Notes: generated by a model from the letters alone, not told the origin. 64,000 nucleotides of DNA from Pseudobacteroides cellulosolvens ATCC 35603 = DSM 2933 (GCF_001262605.1 NZ_LGTC01000001.1:3051001-3115000), one strand, 5' to 3'; counted from the first letter of the stretch, positions 1 through 8,871 are shown. A program made the numbers and translations.

Positions 1-63
1 TTTTGTTTAATAATAATGTATAATTATATTGATATAGTTTTAGTATCTTAGGGGGTGTTTAAT

Positions 64-756
64 TTGAATAAATACATACTGATTGCAGATGACAATGAAA
101 GTATCATAGATATTTTGAAAGTTTATGTTATTAAGGAAGGCTATGTTCCTGTTGAAGCACATGATGGTGCCGAAGTTTTGGATCTGTTTACCAAGTATTC
201 CCCTCTTTTATTGCTACTTGATGTAATGATGCCTAAAATGGATGGATTTCAAGTATGCCGCCAAATCCGAAAAAGTTCAAATGTACCTATTATAATGATT
301 ACTGCTAAGGGTGAGGATGCTGACAGGATTATGGGACTTGATATCGGTGCAGACGATTATATTGTAAAACCTTTCAGTCCCGGAGAGGTTATGGCCCGCA
401 TCAGGGCAGTATTAAGACGGATTGATATACCCGAGGAAGAAAAAAAGCAACTCATACGACATCCCGGCCTTATAGTCAATATTTCAGACTATGAGGTTAA
501 GGTTCAAGAACAATTTGTAAATCTTACAAAAAAAGAGATAGAGTTATTGTGGCTGCTAGCTTCAAATCCCGGAAAGGTTTTTTCACGGGATAATCTTCTA
601 AACAGCATCTGGGGGTATGACTATTTCGGGGATGCACGTACTGTTGATACTCATATCAAAAGGCTCAGGTCAAAAATTATTTTATCCGATAATTTGGATT
701 GGGATATTAAAACCATATGGGGCGTAGGCTATAAATTTGAGGTGAAGCATGTTTAA
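64..756 (+). CDS. OmpR/PhoB-family response regulator
   Basis: DNA-binding response regulator of a two-component system. The N-terminal receiver domain (about residues 1-118) has the acidic pair in IADDNES, the phospho-acceptor Asp in LLLLLDVMMPKMDG and the conserved Lys in DDYIVKPFSP. The C-terminal winged helix (about 130-230) has the family pattern DARTVDTHIKRLRSKI. I start it at the TTG at 64: the AGGGGGTG ribosome-binding site at 50-57 lies 6 nt upstream, whereas a GTG at 55 would sit inside that site. The stop overlaps the start of the sensor kinase by 8 bp, so the two are translationally coupled. Target genes cannot be read from the sequence. Confidence 0.93.
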   Translation: MNKYILIADDNESIIDILKVYVIKEGYVPVEAHDGAEVLDLFTKYSPLLLLLDVMMPKMDGFQVCRQIRKSSNVPIIMITAKGEDADRIMGLDIGADDYIVKPFSPGEVMARIRAVLRRIDIPEEEKKQLIRHPGLIVNISDYEVKVQEQFVNLTKKEIELLWLLASNPGKVFSRDNLLNSIWGYDYFGDARTVDTHIKRLRSKIILSDNLDWDIKTIWGVGYKFEVKHV

Positions 757-2527
757 AAAGAAAATTGCTTTCAAGCTAACAGCAGGATTTGTTGCGATTG
801 TGCTCTTGTCAATGCTTGCCATAGGAGTATTTTTCATTGAAATGTTCAGGGAATATACCATTGACAGCAGAAAAAAAATAATGCTGGACCGTGCCCATAG
901 CATTGCTGATGTAATATATGAAAATACCCTGCCAAATGGACAAATGCGTGGTTTCGGAGGTTTTATCCGCTTTCTTGATACCCTTTCCGAATCTAAAGTA
1001 TGGATAACCGATAAAGAAGGTAATCCTGCTGTCTTTACAGGAATGGGACAAGGAATGGCCTATGGGTATAGTTTTGGTTCCGAGCCTTTGCCGACGGAAG
1101 CTGAAAAAGTGATTAAAGAGGTCCTTTCAGGAAAAGAATCCATAAGCCAAAGCTTCAGCAGTATATACAAGGAAGCTACATTGACAATTGGGGTTCCAAT
1201 TCTTGACAATAACAATGGTGTAGTAGGTTCTATACTCCTGCATGCACCTGTTACAGGAATAACCCAAACCCTTGACAAAGCAGCAGGTATGCTAGGTATA
1301 AGCCTTTTTGCCGCACTTATTATTGCAGTTGGGCTTGGAATTTTTTATTCCATACTGTTTACCCGTCCATTAAAAGCCATGAACCAAACGGCTATTAAAA
1401 TGGCTGGCGGAGATTACACCGTCAGGACTGGAGTCAGACGTAAAGATGAGTTAGGCCAGCTTGGCAGCTCCATCGATTTGTTAGCATCCAGACTTGGATA
1501 TACAATCAATGAATTGTTTCAGGAAAAAGGAAAAATAAACGATATTATTTCCAGCATCTCAGAAGGAATTGTAGCCTTTGATCTTGAGCTCAATCCCATA
1601 AGCTTCAACAATGCCATATCAAATATAATGAACCGTCCCCATCCCTATGAAAGCAGACTACTGGCAGATGACTTCAAAATGCTCGAAATCCACAGTTCAT
1701 TAAGTGATATTATTAAGGATAGAATACCTTTACATATAACTAAAGACTGGATGAATAAAAAGCTTAAGTTCATATTGTCCCCAATACTTGATAATAAATC
1801 AAACGTAACAGGATGTGTTGCCCTGATACAGGATATTAGCGAAAGTGAACGGTTGGAGCAGCTAAGAAAGGATTTTGTCGCCAATGTTTCTCATGAATTC
1901 AGAACACCTCTTACTGTAATCAGGGGTTCCCTCGAAGCTTTACTGGATGGCACCATTAATAAAAAAGAGGATATTACCCATTACCACGGAAAAATGCTTT
2001 CAGAGACCAGAAGCCTGGAAAGGTTAGTGGGTGATCTTTTGGAGCTCTCACGTCTTCAATCAGGCAAGATTTTGGTTAACAAGGAAAAAGTTCATATCAA
2101 AAGCCTTATTTCAGATATTACCAGGAGCATGCAATCTATTGCTGACAAAAAGCATATACTTATCTCAAGTAATTTCTCTGATGATACTACGTCTATTATA
2201 GGAGATTATGACAGGCTCAGGCAATTATTTATAATATTCATCGATAATGCAATAAAATATTCACCTGATAACACAAAAGTTCTTATCGATATAAGCATAG
2301 AAAATAATCTTAAGGTGGTTATTCAGGATCAGGGTTACGGTATACCGAAAGAGGAATTACCCTACGTATGGGATCGCTTCTATAAGGCGGATAAATCACG
2401 TAATAGCGGGGGTACCGGTCTAGGCCTTGCTATAGCAAAGCACCTGGTTGAATTGCATAATGGCAGTATATCACTCCAAAGTGATGTTGGAATCGGTACA
2501 ACAGTAATTATTGAACTTCCTGTGTAG
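749..2527 (+). CDS. PhoR/PnpS-type sensor histidine kinase
   Basis: Membrane histidine kinase of 592 residues, partner of the overlapping response regulator. In order: a TM helix (about 8-30), an extracytoplasmic sensor domain (about 31-180), a second TM (about 182-205), HAMP (about 205-255), a PAS-like region (about 258-360), the HisKA H-box with the phosphorylated His in NVSHEFRTPL (His382), and a HATPase domain with the N-box (FIDNAIKYSP), G1 (DQGYGIP) and G2 (GGTGLGLAIAKHL). The ATG at 749 follows a GAGGTGAAGC site inside the upstream gene. The signal sensed is unknown; the architecture matches phosphate- or envelope-type kinases, and the neighbour encodes a secreted protein. Confidence 0.93.
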   Translation: MFKKKIAFKLTAGFVAIVLLSMLAIGVFFIEMFREYTIDSRKKIMLDRAHSIADVIYENTLPNGQMRGFGGFIRFLDTLSESKVWITDKEGNPAVFTGMGQGMAYGYSFGSEPLPTEAEKVIKEVLSGKESISQSFSSIYKEATLTIGVPILDNNNGVVGSILLHAPVTGITQTLDKAAGMLGISLFAALIIAVGLGIFYSILFTRPLKAMNQTAIKMAGGDYTVRTGVRRKDELGQLGSSIDLLASRLGYTINELFQEKGKINDIISSISEGIVAFDLELNPISFNNAISNIMNRPHPYESRLLADDFKMLEIHSSLSDIIKDRIPLHITKDWMNKKLKFILSPILDNKSNVTGCVALIQDISESERLEQLRKDFVANVSHEFRTPLTVIRGSLEALLDGTINKKEDITHYHGKMLSETRSLERLVGDLLELSRLQSGKILVNKEKVHIKSLISDITRSMQSIADKKHILISSNFSDDTTSIIGDYDRLRQLFIIFIDNAIKYSPDNTKVLIDISIENNLKVVIQDQGYGIPKEELPYVWDRFYKADKSRNSGGTGLGLAIAKHLVELHNGSISLQSDVGIGTTVIIELPV

Positions 2528-2646
2528 TAAACGTTTTGTAATCATTTTAATTATCCCCAGTAACATATGGTTGACACTTATAAAAAATAGTAATAAAATG
2601 AAATTGTAAACTTTGTTTAACTTTTTTGCTAGGGGGGCATAATTCT

Positions 2647-4338
2647 ATGATAAATTTAAAGAAAACCTTATGTACAGCCATATCTTTTCTACTCATTTTC
2701 ACAAGTTCATTACCAGCTTTTTCGGAAACATCAGTAAACGATGTTAATTCCGCTATTTCTGCATCGAATGCTAAAAATCAATCTGAATCAAGCATAGAAA
2801 ATCCATATGATTACGAGAATCCAGAAATTAAAGTGATTGACGAGAATAGTAATAATAAAAAAATTGAGCTGCATCTGGGTCAAATGCTAAATATAAAATT
2901 GGAGTCACATACTTCTGAAGGCTATATGTGGGTTGAAGAAGATGAAGACCCAAGTGCAAATATATCATTGACCCAATTAAGATCATTTGAAGATAAAAGT
3001 AACGATAATGACACAATTAGTTATTCCAACTTTGTATATATTGCTAAAAACGAATGCAGCAATATGGTTAAGAGATTTAAATGCGTTTCATCAACTGGAG
3101 ATAAGATTTTAAAAACCATTACGTTTACAATCTCAATTTCTCAGCCCGAAACCTTGACGTTATTCAACAAGCCTTTCACTCCATGCCTGTATTTAAGGGT
3201 AGGCCAAAAGTTAAAAATTGTGTTGGATAGCAATGCCACAACCGGATGCAGGTGGAACTACAAGACACAACTTGATAACAAGGTACTTAAGGAAATCAAC
3301 TCCTATTATGTGAGTATTCCCTGCCAATCACAAATTGCAGGTTCAGGTGGCTATCAATATTTTATTTTTGAGGCTGTAGAGAGCGGAAATGCTTGTATTG
3401 ATCTTGAGTATAAGCAACCATGGGATAAAGAAAATCCGCCCTATAATACTTTCACGATGAGAATAACAGTTGATCCCGTTACAGATTATTCATTCCCATC
3501 TCCTACACCTTTACCCGTGACAATTTTATCTAATGAAAAGCGTTTAACCATAGGTAAAAATAACAATAGGCAACAAGTAATATTAACAAAAGGGCAAATC
3601 CTGGATATATCCTTACCCTGTGATGAATCAGGAGATTATAGGTGGATATATGGAAAGATACCTGATAATAATATGCTAAGAGAAAAGTTCCATGAGATTT
3701 TATATCTTGATTCATTGCCTTATACAGCATTAAGTCATTGGGAGTATACCGCTATTAATACAGGTACCACCAATATCGGATTTGCCTACGCAAACACAAC
3801 AAACCTCTCAATGCAACCAAAAGATTTTTTCTGTATATCTGTAAAAGTAGTTGATTATTTAATGCCAGCTACTCCAAAACCAACAAATTACATCTCAGGC
3901 ACAATAAAGGCAGATGTTGATTCAAAATCTGCTGATATCAACAGTAGCTTTATGGTTGAAATTGTTGAATTGGGCCTTACAACCACTACAGATAAAAACG
4001 GTAATTTCTCATTCCTTTCGCTTGCTAATGATACCAACCTTACTATAATGATCAGCAAAGATAATTACCTGACAAGGACTATAAAGAATGTTTCTTTTAA
4101 CACCATATTACCTACAATCGATATATGGGCCGGCGATATTCTGATAAACGGTAAATCGGATGGTGCAATTAACATGGCAGATGTAGTTCAGGTTGCAAAA
4201 GCTTTCAGCAGCAATAAGATTACAACAGAATTTAACAACAATTGTGATTTGAACTGTGATGGGGCTATAAACATGTCAGATATAATTATCATGGCTAAAC
4301 ATTTTAACTGTACATCAAACAGTTATCCTAACATTTAG
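2647..4338 (+). CDS. Secreted three-repeat chagasin-like (I42) protein with dockerin-like C-terminus
   Basis: Predicted secreted protein of 563 residues with a signal peptide (1-27). Three I42/chagasin-like cysteine-protease-inhibitor repeats lie at about 70-165, 180-276 and 308-404. The second is the clearest, with NATTGCRW, GSGGYQYFIF and LEYKQPW; the first (SHTSEGYMW) and third (DESGDYRW) are diverged. A CnaB/carboxypeptidase-regulatory-like beta domain follows at about 414-495. The end (496-556) is a two-segment, dockerin-like calcium-binding module: GKSDGAINMADVVQVAKAF and DLNCDGAINMSDIIIMAKHF. The ATG at 2647 is chosen because the AGGGGGG site (2631-2637) sits 9 nt upstream. Family knowledge suggests it blocks papain-type proteases and docks to a cellulosome or surface protein; both are inference. 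Confidence 0.8.
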   Translation: MINLKKTLCTAISFLLIFTSSLPAFSETSVNDVNSAISASNAKNQSESSIENPYDYENPEIKVIDENSNNKKIELHLGQMLNIKLESHTSEGYMWVEEDEDPSANISLTQLRSFEDKSNDNDTISYSNFVYIAKNECSNMVKRFKCVSSTGDKILKTITFTISISQPETLTLFNKPFTPCLYLRVGQKLKIVLDSNATTGCRWNYKTQLDNKVLKEINSYYVSIPCQSQIAGSGGYQYFIFEAVESGNACIDLEYKQPWDKENPPYNTFTMRITVDPVTDYSFPSPTPLPVTILSNEKRLTIGKNNNRQQVILTKGQILDISLPCDESGDYRWIYGKIPDNNMLREKFHEILYLDSLPYTALSHWEYTAINTGTTNIGFAYANTTNLSMQPKDFFCISVKVVDYLMPATPKPTNYISGTIKADVDSKSADINSSFMVEIVELGLTTTTDKNGNFSFLSLANDTNLTIMISKDNYLTRTIKNVSFNTILPTIDIWAGDILINGKSDGAINMADVVQVAKAFSSNKITTEFNNNCDLNCDGAINMSDIIIMAKHFNCTSNSYPNI

Positions 4339-4345
4339 TTAAAAG

Positions 4346-4457
4346 CCTGTCGTGAGGGATTATGGGATATATAATGTACCGCTCGGTATTGGTATAAGTA
4401 TGTTATAAGTATAAGTGTATTTCATACCTATAAAATGACACCATTAACTCTCACGGC
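4346..4457. repeat. Family B palindromic repeat, long variant
   Basis: The left arm at 4346-4366 (GTCGTGAGGGATTATGG core) is the imperfect reverse complement of the right arm at 4436-4457 (CCATTAACTCTCACGGC core). The arm sequence matches the compact copies at 5730-5780 and 21631-21680, with an expanded centre of about 70 bp. It lies just after the stop of the chagasin-like gene and could form a long hairpin at the 3' end of that transcript. Confidence 0.5.
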
Positions 4458-4470
4458 ATTTAGAATATAA

Positions 4471-4510
4471 AAGAAAAATGACTTATTCATTCGAATAAGT
4501 CATTTTTCTT
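4471..4510. terminator. Bidirectional hairpin terminator
   Basis: A perfect 18-bp stem (4471-4488 with 4493-4510) around a 4-nt loop, ending in TTTTTCTT on either strand. It closes the tRNA transcript on the minus strand, 6 bp past the fMet gene, and can also stop the plus-strand secreted-protein gene. Confidence 0.85.
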
Positions 4511-4516
4511 ATTTAG

Positions 4517-4590
<74 letters not shown>

Positions 4591-4621
4591 ATATATAAAT
4601 CGCATGAAAAAGTGATGTTAG

Positions 4622-4707
4622 TGCCGGAGACCGGAATCGAACCGGTACGGAGGGTTAACTCCGCAGGATTTTAAGTCCTGTGCGTCTGCCAGTTCCGCCA
4701 CTCCGGC
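4622..4707 (-). tRNA. tRNA-Leu(UAA)
   Basis: A class II tRNA of 86 nt on the minus strand with acceptor stem GCCGGAG/CTCCGGC, anticodon UAA in ACTTAAAAT, a long variable arm and T-loop GGTTCGATTCC. It is probably cotranscribed with the downstream initiator tRNA. Confidence 0.95.
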
Positions 4708-4820
4708 ATATCTACATCACTTATCAGCGACTTTTACATTGTAATACAATAATTCTTATTTGTCAATATCTTTTTTTCTGTTAAATTATACTTTTTTATT
4801 ATATACGTCTTTACACACAA

Positions 4821-4844
4821 ATATCCGGGCAATAACCCGGATAT
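4821..4844 (-). terminator. Terminator-like hairpin after yabR
   Basis: A perfect 9-bp GC-rich stem (ATATCCGGG with CCCGGATAT) with a 6-nt loop, 28 bp past the yabR stop. The U-tract is weak, so termination strength is uncertain. Confidence 0.55.
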
Positions 4845-4872
4845 TTAATATAAACAATTAATTTAATATCAT

Positions 4873-5295
4873 TTAAAATTGAGCAGACTTTCTGTATCCA
4901 CCACTGCCCCTCTTGGATTCAAAATTTTTCTTCAAATCATGAAGCTTTTCATCACTATCCTTCATGAACTTTGCCAGTCGCTCTTCGAATGACAGGTTAT
5001 CAGTGCTATTTCTGTTCCAGTCAATATCAACAGGCTTAACAGTTCTCTGATTAGTATTGGATTCTTGAGCTTTCTTAATGGATAAACTAATCTTACCGTT
5101 TTTGTCTACTGAAATAATTTTCACTTTAACAACTTGATTTTCTTTGAGATGTGACCTTATGTCTTTGACATATTCCTCAGCAACTTCAGAAATGTGCACC
5201 AGACCTGTTTTTCCTTCCGGCAGTTGAATAAAAGCTCCAAAATTAGTTATACCGGAGACCTTACCCTCAACTATCTTGCCAACTTCAACCAGCAT
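4873..5295 (-). CDS. yabR: S1-domain RNA-binding protein, YabR/GSP13-like
   Basis: A 140-residue cytoplasmic protein whose first 75 residues form an S1/OB-fold RNA-binding domain: VGKIVEGKVSGITNFGAFIQL, then GLVHISEVAEEYV and KVKIISVDKNGKISLSIK. The C-terminal half is charged and low in complexity, as in YabR/general stress protein 13. The ATG at 5295 follows a strong AAGGAGGAT site. It sits downstream of divIC as in Bacillus and is the last protein gene before the two tRNAs. Family members bind ribosomes or RNA; the exact role is unknown. Confidence 0.85.
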   Translation of the reverse strand: MLVEVGKIVEGKVSGITNFGAFIQLPEGKTGLVHISEVAEEYVKDIRSHLKENQVVKVKIISVDKNGKISLSIKKAQESNTNQRTVKPVDIDWNRNSTDNLSFEERLAKFMKDSDEKLHDLKKNFESKRGSGGYRKSAQF

Positions 5296-5397
5296 AAAAA
5301 ATATTATCCTCCTTGGAATATAAATAGGGTAATTTAATTATACATCAAAAAAAGTATTCCGTCAATACCCTGTTTCATTCGCTGGAAAATAATCGCA

Positions 5398-5676
5398 CTA
5401 TCTATTTACATCAACATATACCCTTTCATTCTTCTTAACCATTCCTAGTTTCTCTCTTGCTACCTTCTCTATATACTCGTCACTGTTAATATTTTTCATC
5501 TGCTTTTCCAACTCTGCCTTTTGCTTCTTCTGTAAAGAAATCTTGTTTTGTAAATCATTATGCTGTTCTTTCTTGGAATCTAAAAGTCCTTTAAGACTAT
5601 AGCTTATATATCCTGAATATAAAAGAATCAAAGCAATGACAATGAACCAGAACTTACTCTTTTTCTTTTTTTTCAT
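5398..5676 (-). CDS. divIC: DivIC/FtsB-family septum formation initiator
   Basis: A small bitopic membrane protein of 92 residues: a Lys-rich cytoplasmic start (MKKKKKSKF), one TM helix (about 9-27), a coiled coil (about 32-65), then the family tail EYIEKVAREKLGMVKKNE. It joins FtsL and DivIB at the division septum. I start at the second of two close ATGs (5676), since the AGAGGAG site lies 9 nt upstream. A TTG further upstream has no site of its own. Its position between yabQ and yabR is conserved in spore formers. Confidence 0.9.
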   Translation of the reverse strand: MKKKKKSKFWFIVIALILLYSGYISYSLKGLLDSKKEQHNDLQNKISLQKKQKAELEKQMKNINSDEYIEKVAREKLGMVKKNERVYVDVNR

Positions 5677-5729
5677 AACCATAACTCCTCTTTTGTACAA
5701 AAATCGCTCACGATTTTATCAACATTAGT

Positions 5730-5780
5730 GTTGTCGTGAGAAATTGTGGTGTAGATTACATCATAATTTCCTAGACATAA
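5730..5780. repeat. Family B palindromic repeat, copy 1
   Basis: A 51-bp imperfect palindrome with arms GTCGTGAGAAATTGTGGTG and CATCATAATTTCCTAGAC. It is nearly the same as the copy at 21631-21680 (both contain AAATTGTGGTGTA and CATAATTTCCT.GACAT). It lies in the 168-bp gap between divIC and yabQ. Confidence 0.65.
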
Positions 5781-5844
5781 AAACACTTATTATAACACCT
5801 ATATTTTATTATTCTATAGCTTGTTTGTAAATCCCTCTTTATAC

Positions 5845-6348
5845 TTATATTTTTTTTCTTCTATTCTGGAAAGCTCTCTTTGCCATTTTACATTTATCAA
5901 AATTAATCTTTGCTACTCTCCTGGAATTTTTGAAAATTCTTTTGGCAACTTTATAAAGGAAGATGCATGGTATTGAGAAAAATCTAAAAGCTACCCTAAA
6001 AGGATATGTAAATATCACCCATAAAGTTTTTAAAGCTTTCTTTAAGAAGCCTATAATTTTTAAAGATATGAATATAACGAGCCTGCTCAATAAAAGTATA
6101 TATAAAATAGCTCCTATAATAGTTCCAAGAAAAATATATCCTCTTATTTCACCATCATTTCCTATATATACGATGGCAAACATAATCGCTGCCGATATGC
6201 TCCAATATAGAAGGTCTTCAATATATGTTATTATGTTGTTTGTCTTTATTGTCCTTCTCTTGATTCTGAATATGTCATATACAAAAGCTATCGACATACC
6301 GCCAAGAATTGACCACAAAAAGATATTGACTTGATTGCTTATCGACAT
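5845..6348 (-). CDS. yabQ: Spore cortex biosynthesis protein YabQ
   Basis: A membrane protein of 167 residues with three or more TM helices in the first 100 residues (VNIFLWSILGGMSIAFVYDIF, LLYWSISAAIMFAIVYIG, IFLGTIIGAILYILLLSRL). The family hallmark FVYDIFRIKRR is at about 23-33, and the tail is basic. In Bacillus, YabQ is made under sigma-E in the mother cell and is needed for cortex formation. The start is the ATG at 6348; a weak GGGAT site overlaps the alternative TTG at 6360. It follows yabP by 71 bp, the conserved order. Confidence 0.88.
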   Translation of the reverse strand: MSISNQVNIFLWSILGGMSIAFVYDIFRIKRRTIKTNNIITYIEDLLYWSISAAIMFAIVYIGNDGEIRGYIFLGTIIGAILYILLLSRLVIFISLKIIGFLKKALKTLWVIFTYPFRVAFRFFSIPCIFLYKVAKRIFKNSRRVAKINFDKCKMAKRAFQNRRKKI

Positions 6349-6419
6349 ATATAATCCCAACCATGAATTTATTTATGCAATGATTAAAGAATTGCTTCCT
6401 TAGCATTACTAAACCACCA

Positions 6420-6710
6420 TTACTTAAACATCTTTGCCCAAAAACCGCCTGATTTCCCTCCTTCTTTGTCACTGTATTCCAGCACACAAATATCACCTTC
6501 AATATCCAGTTCAGAATTATCAAGATTCAGCTTATTAATATGTAAATCCTCGCCTTTGACGGTCAAAACCCCAAGCTCAGTATCCACTATAACACACTCA
6601 TCATTAAAGCTTTCAACATCTAGAACACCTGAAATACTAAGCCTCTCTCTGTTCTCAAGTATTAAATTCTGAACCTTCTGTTGTTTTATATTCTTTTTCT
6701 CGTCAATCAT
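6420..6710 (-). CDS. yabP: Sporulation protein YabP
   Basis: A 96-residue protein of the YabP/YqfC family. Recognisable features are QNLILENRERLSISGVLDVESF and the short beta-rich strands ending TELGVLTVKGEDLHI. The ATG at 6710 has a very strong AGGAGAGGAAG site 2-8 nt away. The longer reading frame to 6779 has none, so the upstream 23 residues are probably untranslated. It pairs with yabQ for spore cortex and coat assembly. Confidence 0.88.
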   Translation of the reverse strand: MIDEKKNIKQQKVQNLILENRERLSISGVLDVESFNDECVIVDTELGVLTVKGEDLHINKLNLDNSELDIEGDICVLEYSDKEGGKSGGFWAKMFK

Positions 6711-6837
6711 TATCTTCCTCTCCTTTAATCTGTGCTTTAGATGTGTAAAAGATTTAATCATTTCAGGTTTCATTTGCATTATGTATGATCCACATATCTA
6801 TAACTATGCTTGCCAATACAAAAAAATACCTAGACAT

Positions 6838-6867
6838 AAAAAAAAGTGATTGTTAATCACTTTTTTC
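6838..6867 (-). terminator. Hairpin terminator overlapping the end of rqcP
   Basis: GTGAT and ATCAC arms extended by A/T runs (10 bp or more in total) around TGTTA. On the minus strand it ends in a run of T. The last codons and the stop of rqcP lie inside it. Confidence 0.7.
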
Positions 6868-7098
6868 TATATACATTCCTTTTGCATCATTTTTTGGAAC
6901 TGTTTCTGATATCGATACCACTTCGACTTTGACATTGCTGTTGCCAAACTGTATCTCAATAGTATCCCCAACCTTGACTTCGTTTGACGGCTTTGCTATT
7001 TTGCTGTTAATCTTTACTCGGCCCTGATCACATGCTTCACTGGCTAGTGTCCTTCTTTTAATCAATCTCGATACCTTAAGGTACTTATCAATTCTCAA
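6853..7098 (-). CDS. rqcP: RqcP/YabO S4-domain ribosome quality-control protein
   Basis: An 81-residue S4 RNA-binding protein beginning MRIDKYLKVSRLIKRRTLA, with the S4 core DQGRVKINSKIAKPSNEVKVGD. In Firmicutes RqcP works with RqcH on stalled 50S subunits to add alanine tails. I choose the TTG at 7098: the GGTGGGGGTG site lies just upstream, and the resulting length matches the family. The track-style start at 7146 would add 16 unrelated residues. It lies between hup and yabP, its usual place. Confidence 0.9.
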   Translation of the reverse strand: MRIDKYLKVSRLIKRRTLASEACDQGRVKINSKIAKPSNEVKVGDTIEIQFGNSNVKVEVVSISETVPKNDAKGMYIEKSD

Positions 7099-7160
7099 CC
7101 TCTTCACCCCCACCTTATAAATAAAAATCACAAAGTAATTTTTCAACCTTCCTATGCATC

Positions 7161-7199
7161 TAAAAAAGGGCGGCCTATTCAGACCAACCCATTTTTACT
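7161..7199 (-). terminator. Probable terminator after hup
   Basis: On the minus strand GGGTTGG pairs imperfectly with CCGCCC and is followed by TTTTTT. It begins 16 bp past the hup stop. Confidence 0.55.
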
Positions 7200-7214
7200 T
7201 CCAACTATATAATA

Positions 7215-7490
7215 CTATTTATTTACTTCATCTTTTAAAGCTTTTCCTACTTTAAATACAGGAGCCTTAGTTGCCGGTATTGTTATTTCTTCCTTAGTCT
7301 GTGGGTTTCTTCCTTTTCTTTCAGCTCTTTCTCTTACTTCAAAAGAACCGAAGCCTACCAACTGAACCTTATCACCACTCTTAAGTGCTTCTTCAACACT
7401 TTCAATAAAAGCATTAAGTGCCTTTTCTGCATCTTTCTTTGACATATTACTTTTTTCAGCAATGCTAGTGATTAAATCTGATTTGTTCAT
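7215..7490 (-). CDS. hup: HU-family DNA-binding protein
   Basis: A 91-residue nucleoid protein with the typical HU start [20 protein letters not shown], the body [20 protein letters not shown] and the DNA-clasping arm [14 protein letters not shown]. It bends and compacts DNA as a dimer. The ATG at 7490 has a strong AAGGAGG site. It lies between mazG and rqcP, as in other Clostridia. Confidence 0.95.
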   Translation of the reverse strand: MNKSDLITSIAEKSNMSKKDAEKALNAFIESVEEALKSGDKVQLVGFGSFEVRERAERKGRNPQTKEEITIPATKAPVFKVGKALKDEVNK

Positions 7491-7654
7491 TTTTTTCCTC
7501 CTTAAGTTTTAATTACTATAAAAAGCACTGATAATGCTTTTTACATATATATAACCATCTTCGAAAAGTGCAGCTCAGTATGCTTCTTTCATTAAAGCTG
7601 ATAAGTTATGTAATAAATCCCAACTACTTTTCAAAGATAATTGCTAAATGTAAT

Positions 7655-8443
7655 TTAGATCCTTTGATCTTTTGCCAGGTCCCACAACTTATCCATTTCT
7701 TCCAATGTCATTTCTTCAAGCTTTTGCCCGGCTTTTTTACTTTCATTTTCAATAAATTCAAACCGTTTAATGAATTTATTTATTGTCCCGGTTAAGGCCA
7801 GCTCCGGCTGAACTTTTAAGAATCTTGCCAGATTAACAACGGAAAACAACACATCACCAAGCTCATCTGTTATTCTTTCCACATTTTTACTCTGATATAC
7901 ATCTTTTAATTCACTAATTTCTTCATCCAGCTTTTTCATTGCATCCTCGGTCTTGTCCCAGTCAAATCCAACCTGAGCCGCCTTCTGCTGAATCTTGTAA
8001 CTTCTCATTAAAGCAGGCAGATTGGACGGTATATCCTTTAAAACGCTGGTATGATCGGTAAGCCCTTTCTCTTTCTTTTTGATGGCTTCCCAGTTATCCA
8101 CTACCTGATCGGCAGTATCAGCCTTTTCCTCTCCAAAAACATGGGTATGTCTTAAAACCATTTTCCTTGATACTGAAGTAATAACATCATTAATATCAAA
8201 GGTCCCCTCTTCTTTCCCGATCTGTGAATGGAATACAATTTGTAAAAGCAGGTCTCCCAACTCTTCTGAAATCTTATTCTTATCCTTCAGGTCAATTGCT
8301 TCAAGTACTTCGTAGGTTTCTTCTATAAGATATTTCTTTAAACTATCATGAGATTGCTCTCTGTCCCATGGGCATCCATTTTCGCTTCTTAAAAGCTCCA
8401 TAATGTCCAAAAGATCTTTGAATTCGTATTTATCCTTGAGCAT
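7655..8443 (-). CDS. mazG: MazG nucleoside triphosphate pyrophosphohydrolase
   Basis: A 262-residue all-alpha NTP pyrophosphohydrolase with two MazG repeats. The N-terminal repeat has ENGCPWDREQSHDSLKKYL, EETYEVLEAID and EELGDLLLQIVFHS; the C-terminal repeat has KLDEEISELKD and DELGDVLFSVVN. The EExxE...ExxD metal motif is present twice. It hydrolyses non-canonical and excess NTPs and is linked to (p)ppGpp control in other bacteria. It starts at the ATG at 8443 (GCAGGAGAAT site), not at the upstream frame start 8479. It lacks the N-terminal tetrapyrrole methylase domain of Bacillus YabN. Confidence 0.93.
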   Translation of the reverse strand: MLKDKYEFKDLLDIMELLRSENGCPWDREQSHDSLKKYLIEETYEVLEAIDLKDKNKISEELGDLLLQIVFHSQIGKEEGTFDINDVITSVSRKMVLRHTHVFGEEKADTADQVVDNWEAIKKKEKGLTDHTSVLKDIPSNLPALMRSYKIQQKAAQVGFDWDKTEDAMKKLDEEISELKDVYQSKNVERITDELGDVLFSVVNLARFLKVQPELALTGTINKFIKRFEFIENESKKAGQKLEEMTLEEMDKLWDLAKDQRI

Positions 8444-8488
8444 AATTATTCTCCTGCCAATACGTTTATCGGTATGCAACTTGTGCTA

Positions 8489-8590
8489 AGGAATGATTGA
8501 AATATTACTTCCAATTCTGAGCGGGTGTTAACGAGTTAAGTTAACACGTAAGCGAAGATACTATTGGAAGTTATATTTTCAACATTCCTA
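8489..8590 (+). repeat. Family A palindromic repeat, copy A1
   Basis: About 102 bp with near-perfect 26-bp terminal inverted repeats (AGGAATGATTGAAATATTAC at one end, reverse complement at the other). The central segment holds a nested 8-bp hairpin (GTGTTAAC/GTTAACAC). It matches copy A3 (15077-15175, inverted) along its whole length. It lies between mazG and spoVT. Confidence 0.75.
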
Positions 8591-8688
8591 ATTTAGTTTT
8601 CTTTCTGAAAAATAGTATAATTTATTAATTGTAAATATGCAATATAATTATATAAAAATCAATATTTATCTTATCTTTGGAGTATATA

Positions 8689-8723
8689 AAAATAACAGGT
8701 ATTCATAAAAATCCTGTTATTTT
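8689..8723 (-). terminator. Terminator of spoVT
   Basis: A perfect 11-bp stem (AAAATAACAGG with CCTGTTATTTT), loop 13 nt, with a T-run on the minus strand, 149 bp past the spoVT stop. Repeat copy A2 lies between the two. Confidence 0.7.
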
Positions 8724-8736
8724 AATTATTGACTTA

Positions 8737-8815
8737 GCCATGATCAAAATATCACTTCCGCTTTTGATAAATTAAATGTATTTATAATCTTACATAGCGG
8801 AAGTTATATTTTAAT
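8737..8815 (+). repeat. Family A palindromic repeat, diverged copy A2
   Basis: It shares the outer signature of A1 and A3 (CATGATCAAAATATCACTTCC and GGAAGTTATATTTT) with a covarying stem base (CTTCCGC/GCGGAAG), but has a shorter, unrelated centre. It is in the 3' region of spoVT. Confidence 0.55.
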
Positions 8816-8871
8816 TAATATACATTTAGTAGCCGTTTTCTTTAGAATCATATAGTTTATTATGGTTATAT

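Noticed and set aside
5963..6334. A 123-residue plus-strand frame
   Set aside because: Antisense shadow of yabQ, with no start site of its own.
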